From Paenibacillus sp. FSL R7-0337 (GTDB lineage Bacteria > Bacillota > Bacilli > Paenibacillales > Paenibacillaceae), in the NCBI RefSeq assembly GCF_037969875.1, contig NZ_CP150218.1:992001-1056000 (forward strand): a stretch of 64,000 nt of DNA. Direction: 5' to 3'. A program made the translations under genes and the position numbers. Numbering within the stretch: position 1 is the stretch's first letter; the number at the start of each line of letters is the position of its first letter. A model generated the notes under the pieces. That model saw only the letters and a program-made list of their open reading frames with translations, had not been told where the DNA came from and searched no databases. Below are positions 44,319-52,712 of this stretch, one piece after another.

Positions 44319-46202
44319 TTAGACCATGATTTTACAAATATCGTTCGTGAACTGCACCGGATCATTAACCTGCAGACCTTCGATCAGGAGCGCCTGGTTG
44401 TACAAGAGGTTGGTGTACAGGCCCAGCTTCTCCTTATCGCCCTCGGCCGCCGCTTTAAGTGATTGGAAGACATCATGGTGAATGTTGATTTCCAGCACCT
44501 TGTCCGCTTGCACATCCTGGCCGCCGTTAGGCATAGCCTTGAGGATTTTCTCCATCTCGATCGTCAGCTCACCTTCGGTGGACAGGCAGACCGGATGGGA
44601 TTTCAGCCGCTTGGAGGCTTTGACCGCCTTCACTTTGCCGGAGAGAATGCCCTGCATGGCTTCGAACAATCCCTTGTTCTCATTCTCTTCCTCTTCGGAT
44701 GGCTTATCCTCGGCACTCTCTTCAATCCCTAAGTCACCGCTGGAGACATTTCTGAACTCCTTCTCCTTGTACGCCATGATCATCTTGATTGCGAATTCAT
44801 CGATATCGTCGGTGAAGTAGAGAATCTCATAGCCCTTATCCAGCACCATTTCAGTCTGCGGCAGCTTCTCAATGCGCTCTACCGATTCACCCGAAGCGTA
44901 GTAGATATACTTCTGGTCTTCCGGCATTCTCTCTACATATTCAGCCAACGTCACCAGCTTCTTCTCCTTGGAGGAGTGGAACATGAGGAGATCCTGCAGC
45001 GTTTCTTTTTCCATACCGTAGTCGTTATAGACCCCGAATTTCAGCTGTCTGCCAAAAGACTTATAGAACGTCTCATACTGCTCGCGCTCATCCTTCAGCA
45101 AGCTCAAGAGCTGGCTCTTAATCTTGCTTTTGATGTTCTTGGCGATCATTGTAAGCTGGCGGTCATGCTGCAGCATCTCACGGGAGATATTGAGCGACAG
45201 GTCCTCGGAATCGACCATCCCCTTGACGAAGCTGAAGTAATCCGGCAGCAGGTCGGCGCATTTGTTCATAATCAGCACGCCGTTGGAGTAGAGCTCCAGG
45301 CCTTTTTCATATTCCTTAGTGTAGTAGTCGAACGGAGTATTCTCCGGGATGAACAGAATCGCGTTGTAGACCACTGCGCCGTCAGCACTGATGTGGATAT
45401 ACTTCAGCGGCTTGTCGAACCCGTAACGCTTCTCAGCATAGAAGTTGTTGTAATCTTCATCGGTCAGCTCTTTCTTGTTCTTGCGCCAGATCGGCACCAT
45501 GCTGTTGACCGTCTGTTCTTCAATCGTATCGATGAATTCATTCTCAGCGCCCTCTTTGGGCTGTCTGCCGGTAATATCCATCTTGATCGGGAAGCGGATG
45601 AAGTCCGAATATTTCTTGATGACCGATTTCAGACGGTATTCTTCGAGGAATTCATCGTAGTTATCGTCTTCGGTGTTCTCTTTGATCTTCAGCGTAATTT
45701 CGGTACCGACCGTATCCTTCTCACAAGGCTCAATCGTGTAGCCGTCCGCCCCCTGGGATTCCCATTTGAACGCCTGCTCGCTGCCCAGCGCCTTACTGAT
45801 TACGGTCACATCGTCAGCCACCATGAATGCGGAATAGAATCCGACCCCGAATTGTCCGATGATGTTGTGTCCGTCTTTGGCTTCATTATCCTTCTTAAAA
45901 GCAAACGAGCCGCTGTTCGCGATAATCCCCAGATTGTTCTCCAGTTCTTCCTGTGTCATCCCGATGCCGGTATCGGCAATGGTTAACATGCGGCTTTCTT
46001 TGTCAGCGGTTACTTTAATGTAGTAGTCCTCTTTATTGAACACAAGATTATCATCGGCCAGTGCCTTGTAATAGATTTTATCGATGGCATCACTTGCATT
46101 TGAGATCAGTTCCCGCAGAAAAATCTCGCGCTGCGTATAAATGGAGTTAATCATCATTTCCAGCAGTCTTTTGGATTCAGCTTTAAACTCTTTTTTAGCC
46201 AT
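44319..46202 (-). CDS. htpG: Molecular chaperone HtpG (bacterial Hsp90)
   Basis: A 627-residue cytoplasmic ATP-dependent chaperone. The N-terminal ATPase domain of the GHKL type has [13 protein letters not shown] near residue 32, [11 protein letters not shown] near 79 and [17 protein letters not shown] near 115. The middle domain has [13 protein letters not shown] near 330, and a C-terminal dimerisation domain follows. The length is normal. An AAAGGAG site lies upstream of the ATG. A sigma-A promoter with a perfect CIRCE operator lies about 50-115 bp upstream, so HrcA should repress it. It is monocistronic by layout. Confidence 0.96.
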   Translation of the reverse strand: MAKKEFKAESKRLLEMMINSIYTQREIFLRELISNASDAIDKIYYKALADDNLVFNKEDYYIKVTADKESRMLTIADTGIGMTQEELENNLGIIANSGSFAFKKDNEAKDGHNIIGQFGVGFYSAFMVADDVTVISKALGSEQAFKWESQGADGYTIEPCEKDTVGTEITLKIKENTEDDNYDEFLEEYRLKSVIKKYSDFIRFPIKMDITGRQPKEGAENEFIDTIEEQTVNSMVPIWRKNKKELTDEDYNNFYAEKRYGFDKPLKYIHISADGAVVYNAILFIPENTPFDYYTKEYEKGLELYSNGVLIMNKCADLLPDYFSFVKGMVDSEDLSLNISREMLQHDRQLTMIAKNIKSKIKSQLLSLLKDEREQYETFYKSFGRQLKFGVYNDYGMEKETLQDLLMFHSSKEKKLVTLAEYVERMPEDQKYIYYASGESVERIEKLPQTEMVLDKGYEILYFTDDIDEFAIKMIMAYKEKEFRNVSSGDLGIEESAEDKPSEEEENENKGLFEAMQGILSGKVKAVKASKRLKSHPVCLSTEGELTIEMEKILKAMPNGGQDVQADKVLEINIHHDVFQSLKAAAEGDKEKLGLYTNLLYNQALLIEGLQVNDPVQFTNDICKIMV

Positions 46203-46252
46203 GAATAAATAAATCTCCTTTCAAAAGTAACCTTCGGATTGCGGAGCATCGT

Positions 46253-46279
46253 TTAGCACTCCACTCACTTGAGTGCTAA
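46253..46279. promoter_or_regulatory. CIRCE operator upstream of htpG
   Basis: TTAGCACTC (46253-46261), a 9-bp spacer, then GAGTGCTAA (46271-46279). This is a perfect match to the HrcA-binding CIRCE consensus TTAGCACTC-N9-GAGTGCTAA. It lies just downstream of the -10 box of the htpG promoter. Confidence 0.95.
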
Positions 46280-46289
46280 CACTCCCTTT

Positions 46290-46319
46290 TATATACCATA
46301 TTCTCGTTTTTCATGTCAA
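46290..46319 (-). promoter_or_regulatory. Sigma-A promoter of htpG
   Basis: On the minus strand: TTGACA (46319-46314), an 18-bp spacer, then TATATA (46295-46290). CIRCE begins 11 bp downstream, where the transcript should start. Confidence 0.75.
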
Positions 46320-46425
46320 TATCTTGCTGCATATAATAGGCTGCCGAAAAATGATATGCATTCTATTTTAGTCCATGTTAGCATTCGAAATGTACTTCAT
46401 TTGACCACAGAAAGGATCATGAACA

Positions 46426-46884
46426 ATGATGAATCTTCAGCTCGAGAGCATTCCGGCCACACGCATAGCTTATGTACGGCGGACAGGTCCCTACGGACCC
46501 GGTAACGTCCAGGCGATGGAACAATTGAAGGAGTGGGCGCGGGAACAAGGCTTGCTTCAAGGCTCGGCGGTGCTGTTCGGTATTCCGCAGGACAACCCTG
46601 AGACCACCCCACCTGCGGAGTGCAGATATGATGCCTGCATCAGCCTGCCTGAGAATTCTCCAGCCGAGGCCTTAGTACCTTACGGCGAGCTTCCCGGCGG
46701 AGCCTACGCAGTGGTAACCATCCAGCATACGGCTGAGGCTGTACTACAAGCTTGGGCCGAGATTCTCCCGGCGCTGTCACGCAGCGGCTATAAGCTTGAT
46801 CCCGGACGGCCGGTTATAGAGAGATTCACGGAAGTCATGGTCAGCAGGCATCTTTGTGAGTTGTGTTTTCCTGTGCTTGATTAA
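46426..46884 (+). CDS. GyrI-like / SbmC-type small-molecule-binding protein
   Basis: A 152-residue stand-alone GyrI-like domain, the fold also found at the C-terminus of AraC-type regulators such as Rob and BmrR. Visible elements are YVRRTGPYGPGNVQAMEQLKEW in the first third, the YDACISLPE strand, the LPGGAYAVVTIQH strand near residue 90 and the C-terminal ERFTEVMVSRHL strand. Such proteins bind hydrophobic small molecules or, in SbmC, protect DNA gyrase. The role here is undetermined. AAAGGAT lies 8 nt before the ATG. It stands alone. Confidence 0.8.
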   Translation: MMNLQLESIPATRIAYVRRTGPYGPGNVQAMEQLKEWAREQGLLQGSAVLFGIPQDNPETTPPAECRYDACISLPENSPAEALVPYGELPGGAYAVVTIQHTAEAVLQAWAEILPALSRSGYKLDPGRPVIERFTEVMVSRHLCELCFPVLD

Positions 46885-46966
46885 GAGCGCGAAGGCGCTT
46901 TGAAAAAGTGCTCCTCATCTCTAGCCAGTTCTGAAATTTTCTCTCACCGACCACTTGTATGAAGCA

Positions 46967-47147
46967 GTATTGTTGCACATTTTGCAGGACTTCACTAAAG
47001 AAGTTACTGGGTGTGGTACATTGTTGCATCACTTGCAGGAATTCCGGTGCTGGGAGCAAGTTAGCGCCGGATTTGTTGCATTTTATGCAGGATTTCAGCA
47101 GCAGTCGCTTCTACCGGGCAGTATTGCTGCATTTCTTGCATGATTTC
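46967..47147. repeat. Four-copy repeat array, 51-bp period
   Basis: Copies of a roughly 24-bp motif (TTGTTGCA, 3-4 variable bases, TTGCAGGA, TTC) begin at 46970, 47021, 47073 and 47124, giving spacings of 51, 52 and 51 bp. The 27 bp between copies are unrelated to each other. Each motif contains a small TGCA/TGCA inverted repeat. Confidence 0.85.
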
Positions 47148-47203
47148 TCTACAATGTTACGGACTGCGGAGCATGGGGCGCGTTCCTCACTGCAGCAGCA
47201 CCG

Positions 47204-47283
47204 ATTGTATTCGGATTTCCGCATACATTGGGTCGATTACCTTCGTGTCTGCACATTGTGTTCGGTTTTCGCATACATTTGGC
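47204..47283. repeat. Two-copy palindromic repeat, 51-bp period
   Basis: ATTGTATTCGGATTTCCGCA begins at 47204, and a similar copy (ATTGTGTTCGG with TTTTCGCATACATTTGG) begins at 47255. The starts are 51 bp apart. Each copy folds on itself (TGTAT-CGG / CCG-ATACA in the first). It is related to the element at 20091-20122. Confidence 0.75.
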
Positions 47284-47304
47284 CTACGCGTCACCCCCCA
47301 ACAA

Positions 47305-47355
47305 AAAAGAGGCCATCTCTATAAGTGAAATTCCACTTATAAGACAGCCTCTTTT
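47305..47355 (-). terminator. Terminator after the beta-CASP gene
   Basis: AAAAGAGGC and GCCTCTTTT outer arms, with a long inner stem TATAAGTGGAA/TTCCACTTATA. On the minus strand a T-run follows. The stop codon of the minus-strand gene touches the stem. Confidence 0.85.
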
Positions 47356-48743
47356 CATCCGTTATTTCCTTGGCCTTCCAAATCCAACTCTTCTCCAGGC
47401 GCCATAGAATGCAGCGTGCAGCCGGTCAGCTGTCCACCCTGGATCAAAGCTTCACGGAGCTTGTCGGTCTCCGGCTTCGCGGCATGAACCAGCACGGCGT
47501 GCCGGACGGGGAGGGACTTCAGCATACGCTGCACATCTTTCCGGCCCTGATGCACCTTGTAACGCAGCTTAAGCACCTCGCATACTCCATGCTGTCCGGG
47601 TTCATGCAGCAGCCTGTACCCGAAGGTTCCGGCGGCTACATGACCGGTGATCAGCACGGAATAGGTTGAATGGGACGCCCACCTCGCATAGTACCAACGC
47701 GACAAGGACGATTGCATCATGCCATCTGGTACGAACCACAGGGAAGGGCCGGAGCCTGACAGCAGCGCCTCCCGCTCCGCCTCACACTGCGGCATCATCC
47801 AGCGGCGGGCGGCAAGAAAGTCTGCTATGTTCTCCAGTGCGGAATACTCTCCCGTTCGCTCAGCGCTCCTAAGCCAGAACGGCGAGTCTGCCAGCCGCCT
47901 CATCCCCTCTATCAACTTCTTCTCCACTACCATTGGCAGATCCGCATAAAGCTTGGCGGCCCACAGTATCATCTCCTGGCCGCGTCCGCCTGCCGGAACC
48001 GGGAGCAGTACCTTGCCTCCCCGTGCCGCAGTCCTGCGTATGGCCTGCTCCAGCTGCCTCTGCTTATCAGACTGGCTCTCCTCGTCCATGCCGTAGGCCG
48101 CATCGGCAACCGCCAGATCAAGACGATGGCCGCGTGACCATGCCCTCAGTCTCTGCTCAAGGTCAGGGATGCCCCCGGCTGCCTGTATTGCTTCAGCCGG
48201 TGAATCAGCAGCAAGCAGCAGAGATTCCGCCGTATAGTCACCGGAATAGAAGATCGACTGCCCTTCCCCAGCGATCAGGAACCATACTGATCCCGCCAGA
48301 TGCCCGCTTCGCCCCCACATGACCTGAACCCCGGGAACCAGTCCGAACCAGGACAGGCAGCTGCCCTCCTCCTCCAGATACCGGTAACGGATCGCTTGTT
48401 CATCTGCTTCAGTGTATGGCAGTTCATGCCCCTCACGGCAAATACTCGAACGCCAGGAGCGGAAATAGGCATCCAGTTGAGCCCTGGTTTCCCGCGTTGT
48501 CCATACCTCTCCCTTGTAACCCTGCGCATACAGCAGCGGTAGTGCTACCGAATGATCCTCATGGGCATGGGAGAGCAGTACCGCATCCAGCAGGGCTACC
48601 TGCCCGGGATCGATAAGGGGATATTGTCCGGCTCCGCCTTTTTTCACCCCGCAATCCAGCAGCAGACGGTAGCCGCCGCCACTCAGGAGGTAAGCAGAAC
48701 GCCCGTGTTCACCGGCCCCGCCCCATATGGTCAGTTTCGTCAT
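47355..48743 (-). CDS. Beta-CASP metallo-beta-lactamase-fold hydrolase
   Basis: A 462-residue metallohydrolase. HAHEDH (residues 59-64) is the zinc motif, with LLLDCG before it, GHLAGS near residue 150 and SGDYT near 171. The middle holds a beta-CASP insert, with VPAGGRGQEMIL near 250 corresponding to the GRxQE motif, and LVHAAKPETDKL near the end supplies the last His. This layout is that of RNA-processing nucleases, but it is shorter than RNase J (about 555). The ATG at 48743 overlaps the TGA of the transporter permease in an ATGA. An ATG four codons upstream is possible. It is last in an ABC importer operon. Confidence 0.82.
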   Translation of the reverse strand: MTKLTIWGGAGEHGRSAYLLSGGGYRLLLDCGVKKGGAGQYPLIDPGQVALLDAVLLSHAHEDHSVALPLLYAQGYKGEVWTTRETRAQLDAYFRSWRSSICREGHELPYTEADEQAIRYRYLEEEGSCLSWFGLVPGVQVMWGRSGHLAGSVWFLIAGEGQSIFYSGDYTAESLLLAADSPAEAIQAAGGIPDLEQRLRAWSRGHRLDLAVADAAYGMDEESQSDKQRQLEQAIRRTAARGGKVLLPVPAGGRGQEMILWAAKLYADLPMVVEKKLIEGMRRLADSPFWLRSAERTGEYSALENIADFLAARRWMMPQCEAEREALLSGSGPSLWFVPDGMMQSSLSRWYYARWASHSTYSVLITGHVAAGTFGYRLLHEPGQHGVCEVLKLRYKVHQGRKDVQRMLKSLPVRHAVLVHAAKPETDKLREALIQGGQLTGCTLHSMAPGEELDLEGQGNNG

Positions 48744-50425
48744 GATCCATTCCACTTTCTTCTGGAATTCAGCAGTTCAATACCGAGCAGCAGCAGCACC
48801 GTCAAGCCGACCGATACCACCGCCATTGCCATGCCAAGCGATACCTGCCCCTGCTCGAACTGGGCAAAAATATACGTAGCCGAGGTCTGCATCGAAGGCG
48901 GCAGAATCAACAGCGATCCGACCAGCTCCCTTACAGATATGGTGAAGGTCATCATCCAGCCTGCCAGCATACCGGGCATAATGAGCGGAAGCAGAATCCG
49001 CCATAAGATATAGAACGGGCCTGCTCCGCTAACCTGGGCCGCTTGAAACAGCAACCCGTTAATTTGCGAGAAGCTGGACTTCACATACTGCACCGTATAA
49101 GGAAGAAACAGCACCACATACGTTAGTACTACCATGCCGTAGGTGTTGTAGAGCGTGAAGGGCATCCATAGCGCATTCCAGAGCAGAATCAGCCCTACCA
49201 CCATTACAATACCCGGAACCGTATTAGGCAAAAGACTCAGCAGATCAATGATCCGCTGCAGCCGGGTAGAAGACCTGCCGATGGCCAGAGCAAGGCCGGC
49301 TCCAAGTATGACAGCCACCGATGCTGCGGCAAGCGACAGCCCCAGACTGTTCCCAATTGCCTTCAGACTCACCGATCCCCAGGAGAGCAGCTCCCTGTAA
49401 TGATCGAGCGTCAGGTTGTCCAGCGACAGCCCGGCACCGCGCAGCTTCATCAGCGAGGCGGCGATAATCGAGAAGTAAGGGATGCCTATGGATAATAGCA
49501 GTAGTGAAGCCAGATATAAGCCTGAGAGCCAGCCTGCGCCGCCGCGCAGCGAATACGTCTTGGAGCGCTGTCCCTTGCCGCCCACCAGACGGTAAGTGAA
49601 CCGGCGGCTGACCGCCGACTGCATATACCAGATCACCAGACAGACCGACAGCAGCACGGATGCAAGCGACGTAGCCTTGCCGAAGTCAATCGGCCAGCTG
49701 GAAATGTATTTATGAATTTCCGAGGTCATGACATAATAGCCGATCTTGCGGCCGAAGGTAGCCGGTGTCCCGAACTCCGCAATCGTCTTAACGAAGACGA
49801 GCATCACCCCCATGCCATAGGCCGACAGCAGCAGCGGCATGATGATCCGCCGGAAGCGGTAGCCTGCCTTTGCCCCGTGCACCGCTCCCGCCTCCTCCAG
49901 ATTGCCGCCTATACGAATAAGCGCATCCCTAAGCAGCAGATACAGGAACGGGAACAGATGCATACTCATGATGAAGACCATCCCCCAGAAGCTGAAGAAA
50001 GAATCACTTAACGCACCCGCACCCGGAAGCCACTGCTGAAGATAGCCGCCTTTTTGCATGAATAGAATCCAGCCCATGGAGCCGATATACGGCGGGGTCA
50101 TGAACGGAATCAGCAGAATAACGTCAATCCAGCGGTACAGCCCCATACGGGTCTTAGCCATCATCCAGGCCAGCGGCATCGCAAGCAGCGTGGTTCCAGC
50201 TACTACACATATTCCCAGCCATACCGAATTCAGCAGCACCCCGGACAGACTCTGTCCGGTGATCGTACGGAGCGGGGCCATCCAGTCCAGGCTCTGATTC
50301 GGGGTGACGCTTTGCCAGAAGATGAGCAGGAGCGGAATGCCAATGCTGACCGCCAGCAAAAAGAAGGAGAGCAGCAAGCCCGCTCTCCGAAGTATCCGGT
50401 TACTATCCATGGAGACTGGACTCAT
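48740..50425 (-). CDS. Fe3+-type ABC importer, fused permease
   Basis: A 561-residue permease made of two homologous halves of about six membrane segments each, as in FbpB/SfuB-type iron(III) systems. The EAA loops are EEAGAVHGAKAGYRFRRIIMPLL near residue 178 and FQAAQVSGAGPFYILWRILLPLI near 470. GAGGTGA precedes the ATG. It starts 25 bp after the binding-protein gene and is coupled by ATGA overlap to the downstream hydrolase. Iron is the usual substrate of this class, but 2-aminoethylphosphonate and related systems share it. Confidence 0.88.
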   Translation of the reverse strand: MSPVSMDSNRILRRAGLLLSFFLLAVSIGIPLLLIFWQSVTPNQSLDWMAPLRTITGQSLSGVLLNSVWLGICVVAGTTLLAMPLAWMMAKTRMGLYRWIDVILLIPFMTPPYIGSMGWILFMQKGGYLQQWLPGAGALSDSFFSFWGMVFIMSMHLFPFLYLLLRDALIRIGGNLEEAGAVHGAKAGYRFRRIIMPLLLSAYGMGVMLVFVKTIAEFGTPATFGRKIGYYVMTSEIHKYISSWPIDFGKATSLASVLLSVCLVIWYMQSAVSRRFTYRLVGGKGQRSKTYSLRGGAGWLSGLYLASLLLLSIGIPYFSIIAASLMKLRGAGLSLDNLTLDHYRELLSWGSVSLKAIGNSLGLSLAAASVAVILGAGLALAIGRSSTRLQRIIDLLSLLPNTVPGIVMVVGLILLWNALWMPFTLYNTYGMVVLTYVVLFLPYTVQYVKSSFSQINGLLFQAAQVSGAGPFYILWRILLPLIMPGMLAGWMMTFTISVRELVGSLLILPPSMQTSATYIFAQFEQGQVSLGMAMAVVSVGLTVLLLLGIELLNSRRKWNGS

Positions 50426-50450
50426 TGCTTTTCACCTCAACCTTAAGCCT

Positions 50451-51536
50451 TTATTTGTATATTTCTGCGAATTTCGAAGCCGTCTCATTCCCGTGCTCAC
50501 TCATCCAGGCCCAGTCCACCTTAAGCTGCGGGATGTCCTTCAGATTGGTCCGGTTCGAAGCTTCAATATCCTCGCGGCCCGGTATGAGATACGCATCCGC
50601 TACCAACTGCTGGGCTTCGTCGGACAACAGATAATCAATGAACGCTTTGGCATTCGCCACGTTCGGGCTTGATTTCAGAATCGCTGCCGGTCTCGGACTA
50701 ACCACGGTGCCCTCCTCAGGATAGATAATATCCAGCGGCTCTCCCTTTGCTTTGGCCTTGTAGGCCATATAATCTACTCCTGCTGCCACAATACTCTTAG
50801 CTCCTGTAATCACCGGATCAAGTGCTTCCTGGTTTGCTCCAGCCATAGCAACACCGTTCGCCTTGTAATTCTTGAACAGATCCCAGCCCTGCTCGCCGTT
50901 CACACTGAGATAGCCTGTAATGAAATCCAGCGCCGAGCCTGACAGCGTCGGATCAGGAATGTTGACGGCATCCTTCCACTCCATACCTGCCAGCTCTGCC
51001 CAGGTCTTGGGCGGATTCGCTACCAGCTTCGTATTATAGACAATCCCGAGCGCAGAGGCGCTTGAACTGAAATAATTGCCTTCGGCATCCGACCAGTCCT
51101 GATTCAGCTTCTCCTTATTGGCCGCTTCCGGGTAGGGTAGCGTCAGACCGTCCGCCTTAAGCGCCTGTGCGGAAGGCAGGGAAGCCAGAATCACCACGTC
51201 GGCCACCGGATTTGCTTTCTCCGCCTCCATCCGGGCCAGAATTTTGCCGGTCGTTCCCTGGAACATCTCCACCGTGAGGCCTGTCTTGGCCTTGAAGCCA
51301 TTCACAATATCGTCTGCTAAGCCCTGCGGGCCGGCGGAATACAGTACCAGCTTGCCGCTTAACGCAGCTTCTGTAGCTTCAGGAGTTGACGCAGCTGCAC
51401 CCGTTGCCTCAGGTGTACTCGTGCTGGCCCCGCCGGCACTGGTGCTGTTGCCCGTACCGCAGCCCGCCAGACTCATACTCATCACAGCAGATAACAGCAG
51501 CATTGCCCCTTGTTTACGTGATTTGTTCCATTTCAT
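50451..51536 (-). CDS. Fe3+-type ABC importer, solute-binding lipoprotein
   Basis: A 361-residue type II solute-binding protein. The signal peptide ends in SLAGC, so Cys26 should carry the lipid, followed by a Ser/Thr/Ala linker (about 27-58). The mature domain has KLVLYSAGPQGLADDIVNGF, GTTGKILARM, and the C-terminal SSPNVANAKAFIDYLLSDEAQ block typical of the iron(III)/FutA-like family. The usual paired ligand tyrosines cannot be confirmed by eye. AAAGGAGCG lies 10 nt before the ATG, at the end of the ATPase gene. Confidence 0.88.
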   Translation of the reverse strand: MKWNKSRKQGAMLLLSAVMSMSLAGCGTGNSTSAGGASTSTPEATGAAASTPEATEAALSGKLVLYSAGPQGLADDIVNGFKAKTGLTVEMFQGTTGKILARMEAEKANPVADVVILASLPSAQALKADGLTLPYPEAANKEKLNQDWSDAEGNYFSSSASALGIVYNTKLVANPPKTWAELAGMEWKDAVNIPDPTLSGSALDFITGYLSVNGEQGWDLFKNYKANGVAMAGANQEALDPVITGAKSIVAAGVDYMAYKAKAKGEPLDIIYPEEGTVVSPRPAAILKSSPNVANAKAFIDYLLSDEAQQLVADAYLIPGREDIEASNRTNLKDIPQLKVDWAWMSEHGNETASKFAEIYK

Positions 51537-51538
51537 GG

Positions 51539-52543
51539 TTATGATTCGCTCCTTTTAGGTTCTTCTTCATTTGAATTCGAGTTCATCCGGCATATCTGCC
51601 GTGGTGAGACATAGAGCTGGACCCTTTCTCCTACGGGAATCCGGTTGTTCAGATAAACTGTCCATAGTCCGGCCCCCTCCACCTCCGCGCGGATCTCATA
51701 ACGCTCTCCAACATAACTAACACTTCGTACAACAGCGGAATAACACAGGTCATCGCCCGCCGTACGGCTCCATCCGATATGCTCAGGCCGCACCATCTCC
51801 TGCTCCGGCGTAAGCCAGTTGGACTTGCCGATAAACGAAGCGACGAACGGCTCTGACGGGGCCTCGTATACTGCTTCAGGAGTTCCTGTCTGCAATATCC
51901 GCCCGCTTTTCATAACTACAATCTCGTCGGACATCGACATCGCTTCGATCTGATCGTGGGTCACGTAGAGTGCAGTTAGACCCATGTCCCGGACCAGCGA
52001 CATCATCTCCACTCTCATCTCTTCCCGGAGTACGGCATCCAGCGCGCTTAACGGCTCATCGAAGAGCACCACACCCGGACGGACAACTACCGCTCTGGCA
52101 AAAGCAACCCTCTGCTGCTGACCGCCCGACAGCTGATGCGGATACCGATTCTCCATCCCCTGCAACCGGACCATCTCCAGTGTCTCCAGCACCTTGCTCC
52201 GCAACTGCGCACGTTGCCCTGAGGCCTTTAGCCCGAAAGCAACATTCTCATACACCGTCATATGCGGCCAGAGTGCAAAGTCCTGAAACACCATCCCCAA
52301 ATTCCGCTTGTGTACCGGAAGATCGATCCGCTGCGCAGCGGAGAAATAACATTTCCCGTCAGCGTATAATTCCCCGCCATCCGGGCGCTCAAGGCCAGCT
52401 AACATCCGCAGCAGCGTGGTTTTTCCGCAACCGGAAGGCCCCAGCAAGGTGGTGAACTTACCGTGCTTCAATTCAAGCCCCGCAGGCAGCAGCGCCGGTT
52501 GTCCGCCAAAGCTTTTATGAATCCCCTTCATCTGAATATTCAT
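51539..52543 (-). CDS. Fe3+-type ABC importer, ATPase
   Basis: A 334-residue ATPase of the FbpC/PotA type. Walker A is GPSGCGKTT (about residue 35), the signature is QLSGGQQQRVAFARA (about 135), Walker B is VVLFDEPLSALD (about 159), and the switch His is in VTHDQIEAM. The C-terminal 90 residues form the regulatory OB-like domain. It is the first gene of the ATPase-binding protein-permease-hydrolase operon and lies divergent from a LysR gene. Two base pairs separate it from the binding-protein gene. Confidence 0.92.
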   Translation of the reverse strand: MNIQMKGIHKSFGGQPALLPAGLELKHGKFTTLLGPSGCGKTTLLRMLAGLERPDGGELYADGKCYFSAAQRIDLPVHKRNLGMVFQDFALWPHMTVYENVAFGLKASGQRAQLRSKVLETLEMVRLQGMENRYPHQLSGGQQQRVAFARAVVVRPGVVLFDEPLSALDAVLREEMRVEMMSLVRDMGLTALYVTHDQIEAMSMSDEIVVMKSGRILQTGTPEAVYEAPSEPFVASFIGKSNWLTPEQEMVRPEHIGWSRTAGDDLCYSAVVRSVSYVGERYEIRAEVEGAGLWTVYLNNRIPVGERVQLYVSPRQICRMNSNSNEEEPKRSES

Positions 52544-52712
52544 TTCGATCCCTGCCTGTCTTCTTGAGCTGTCCTCAGTCTAACGTCTGTATTCGCAGGT
52601 TGTTTATTTTTCATGTAAACATGTAATTAACTTTATATATGAATTCTGTTAACGTTCATAGATAAAATCTATGGTGGGGGATCTCCCACTAACGCATAGA
52701 AGAGGTACATCT

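Larger units (their letters stand above)
46885..47354. other. Gene-free 470-bp stretch built of 51-bp-period repeats
   Basis: No convincing gene. The stretch contains the four-copy array at 46967-47147, the two-copy array at 47204-47283 and the terminator at 47305-47355. Short open frames across it change frame between repeat copies. Confidence 0.65.

Noticed and set aside
46967..47147. Possible CRISPR array
   Set aside because: Repeats are only partly conserved, spacers are 27 bp, only four units exist, there is no leader, and no cas genes lie nearby.
46955..47324. Two short plus-strand open frames with repeated LLHxLQDF-like peptides across the 46.9-kb array
   Set aside because: The repeated peptide jumps between frames because one unit is 52 bp, neither frame has a good ribosome binding site, and the codons simply follow the DNA repeat.
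52646..52662. Possible CcpA cre site (TGTTAACGTTCATA) before the LysR/importer region
   Set aside because: It misses a conserved position of the cre consensus and its neighbours are not carbon-catabolic.
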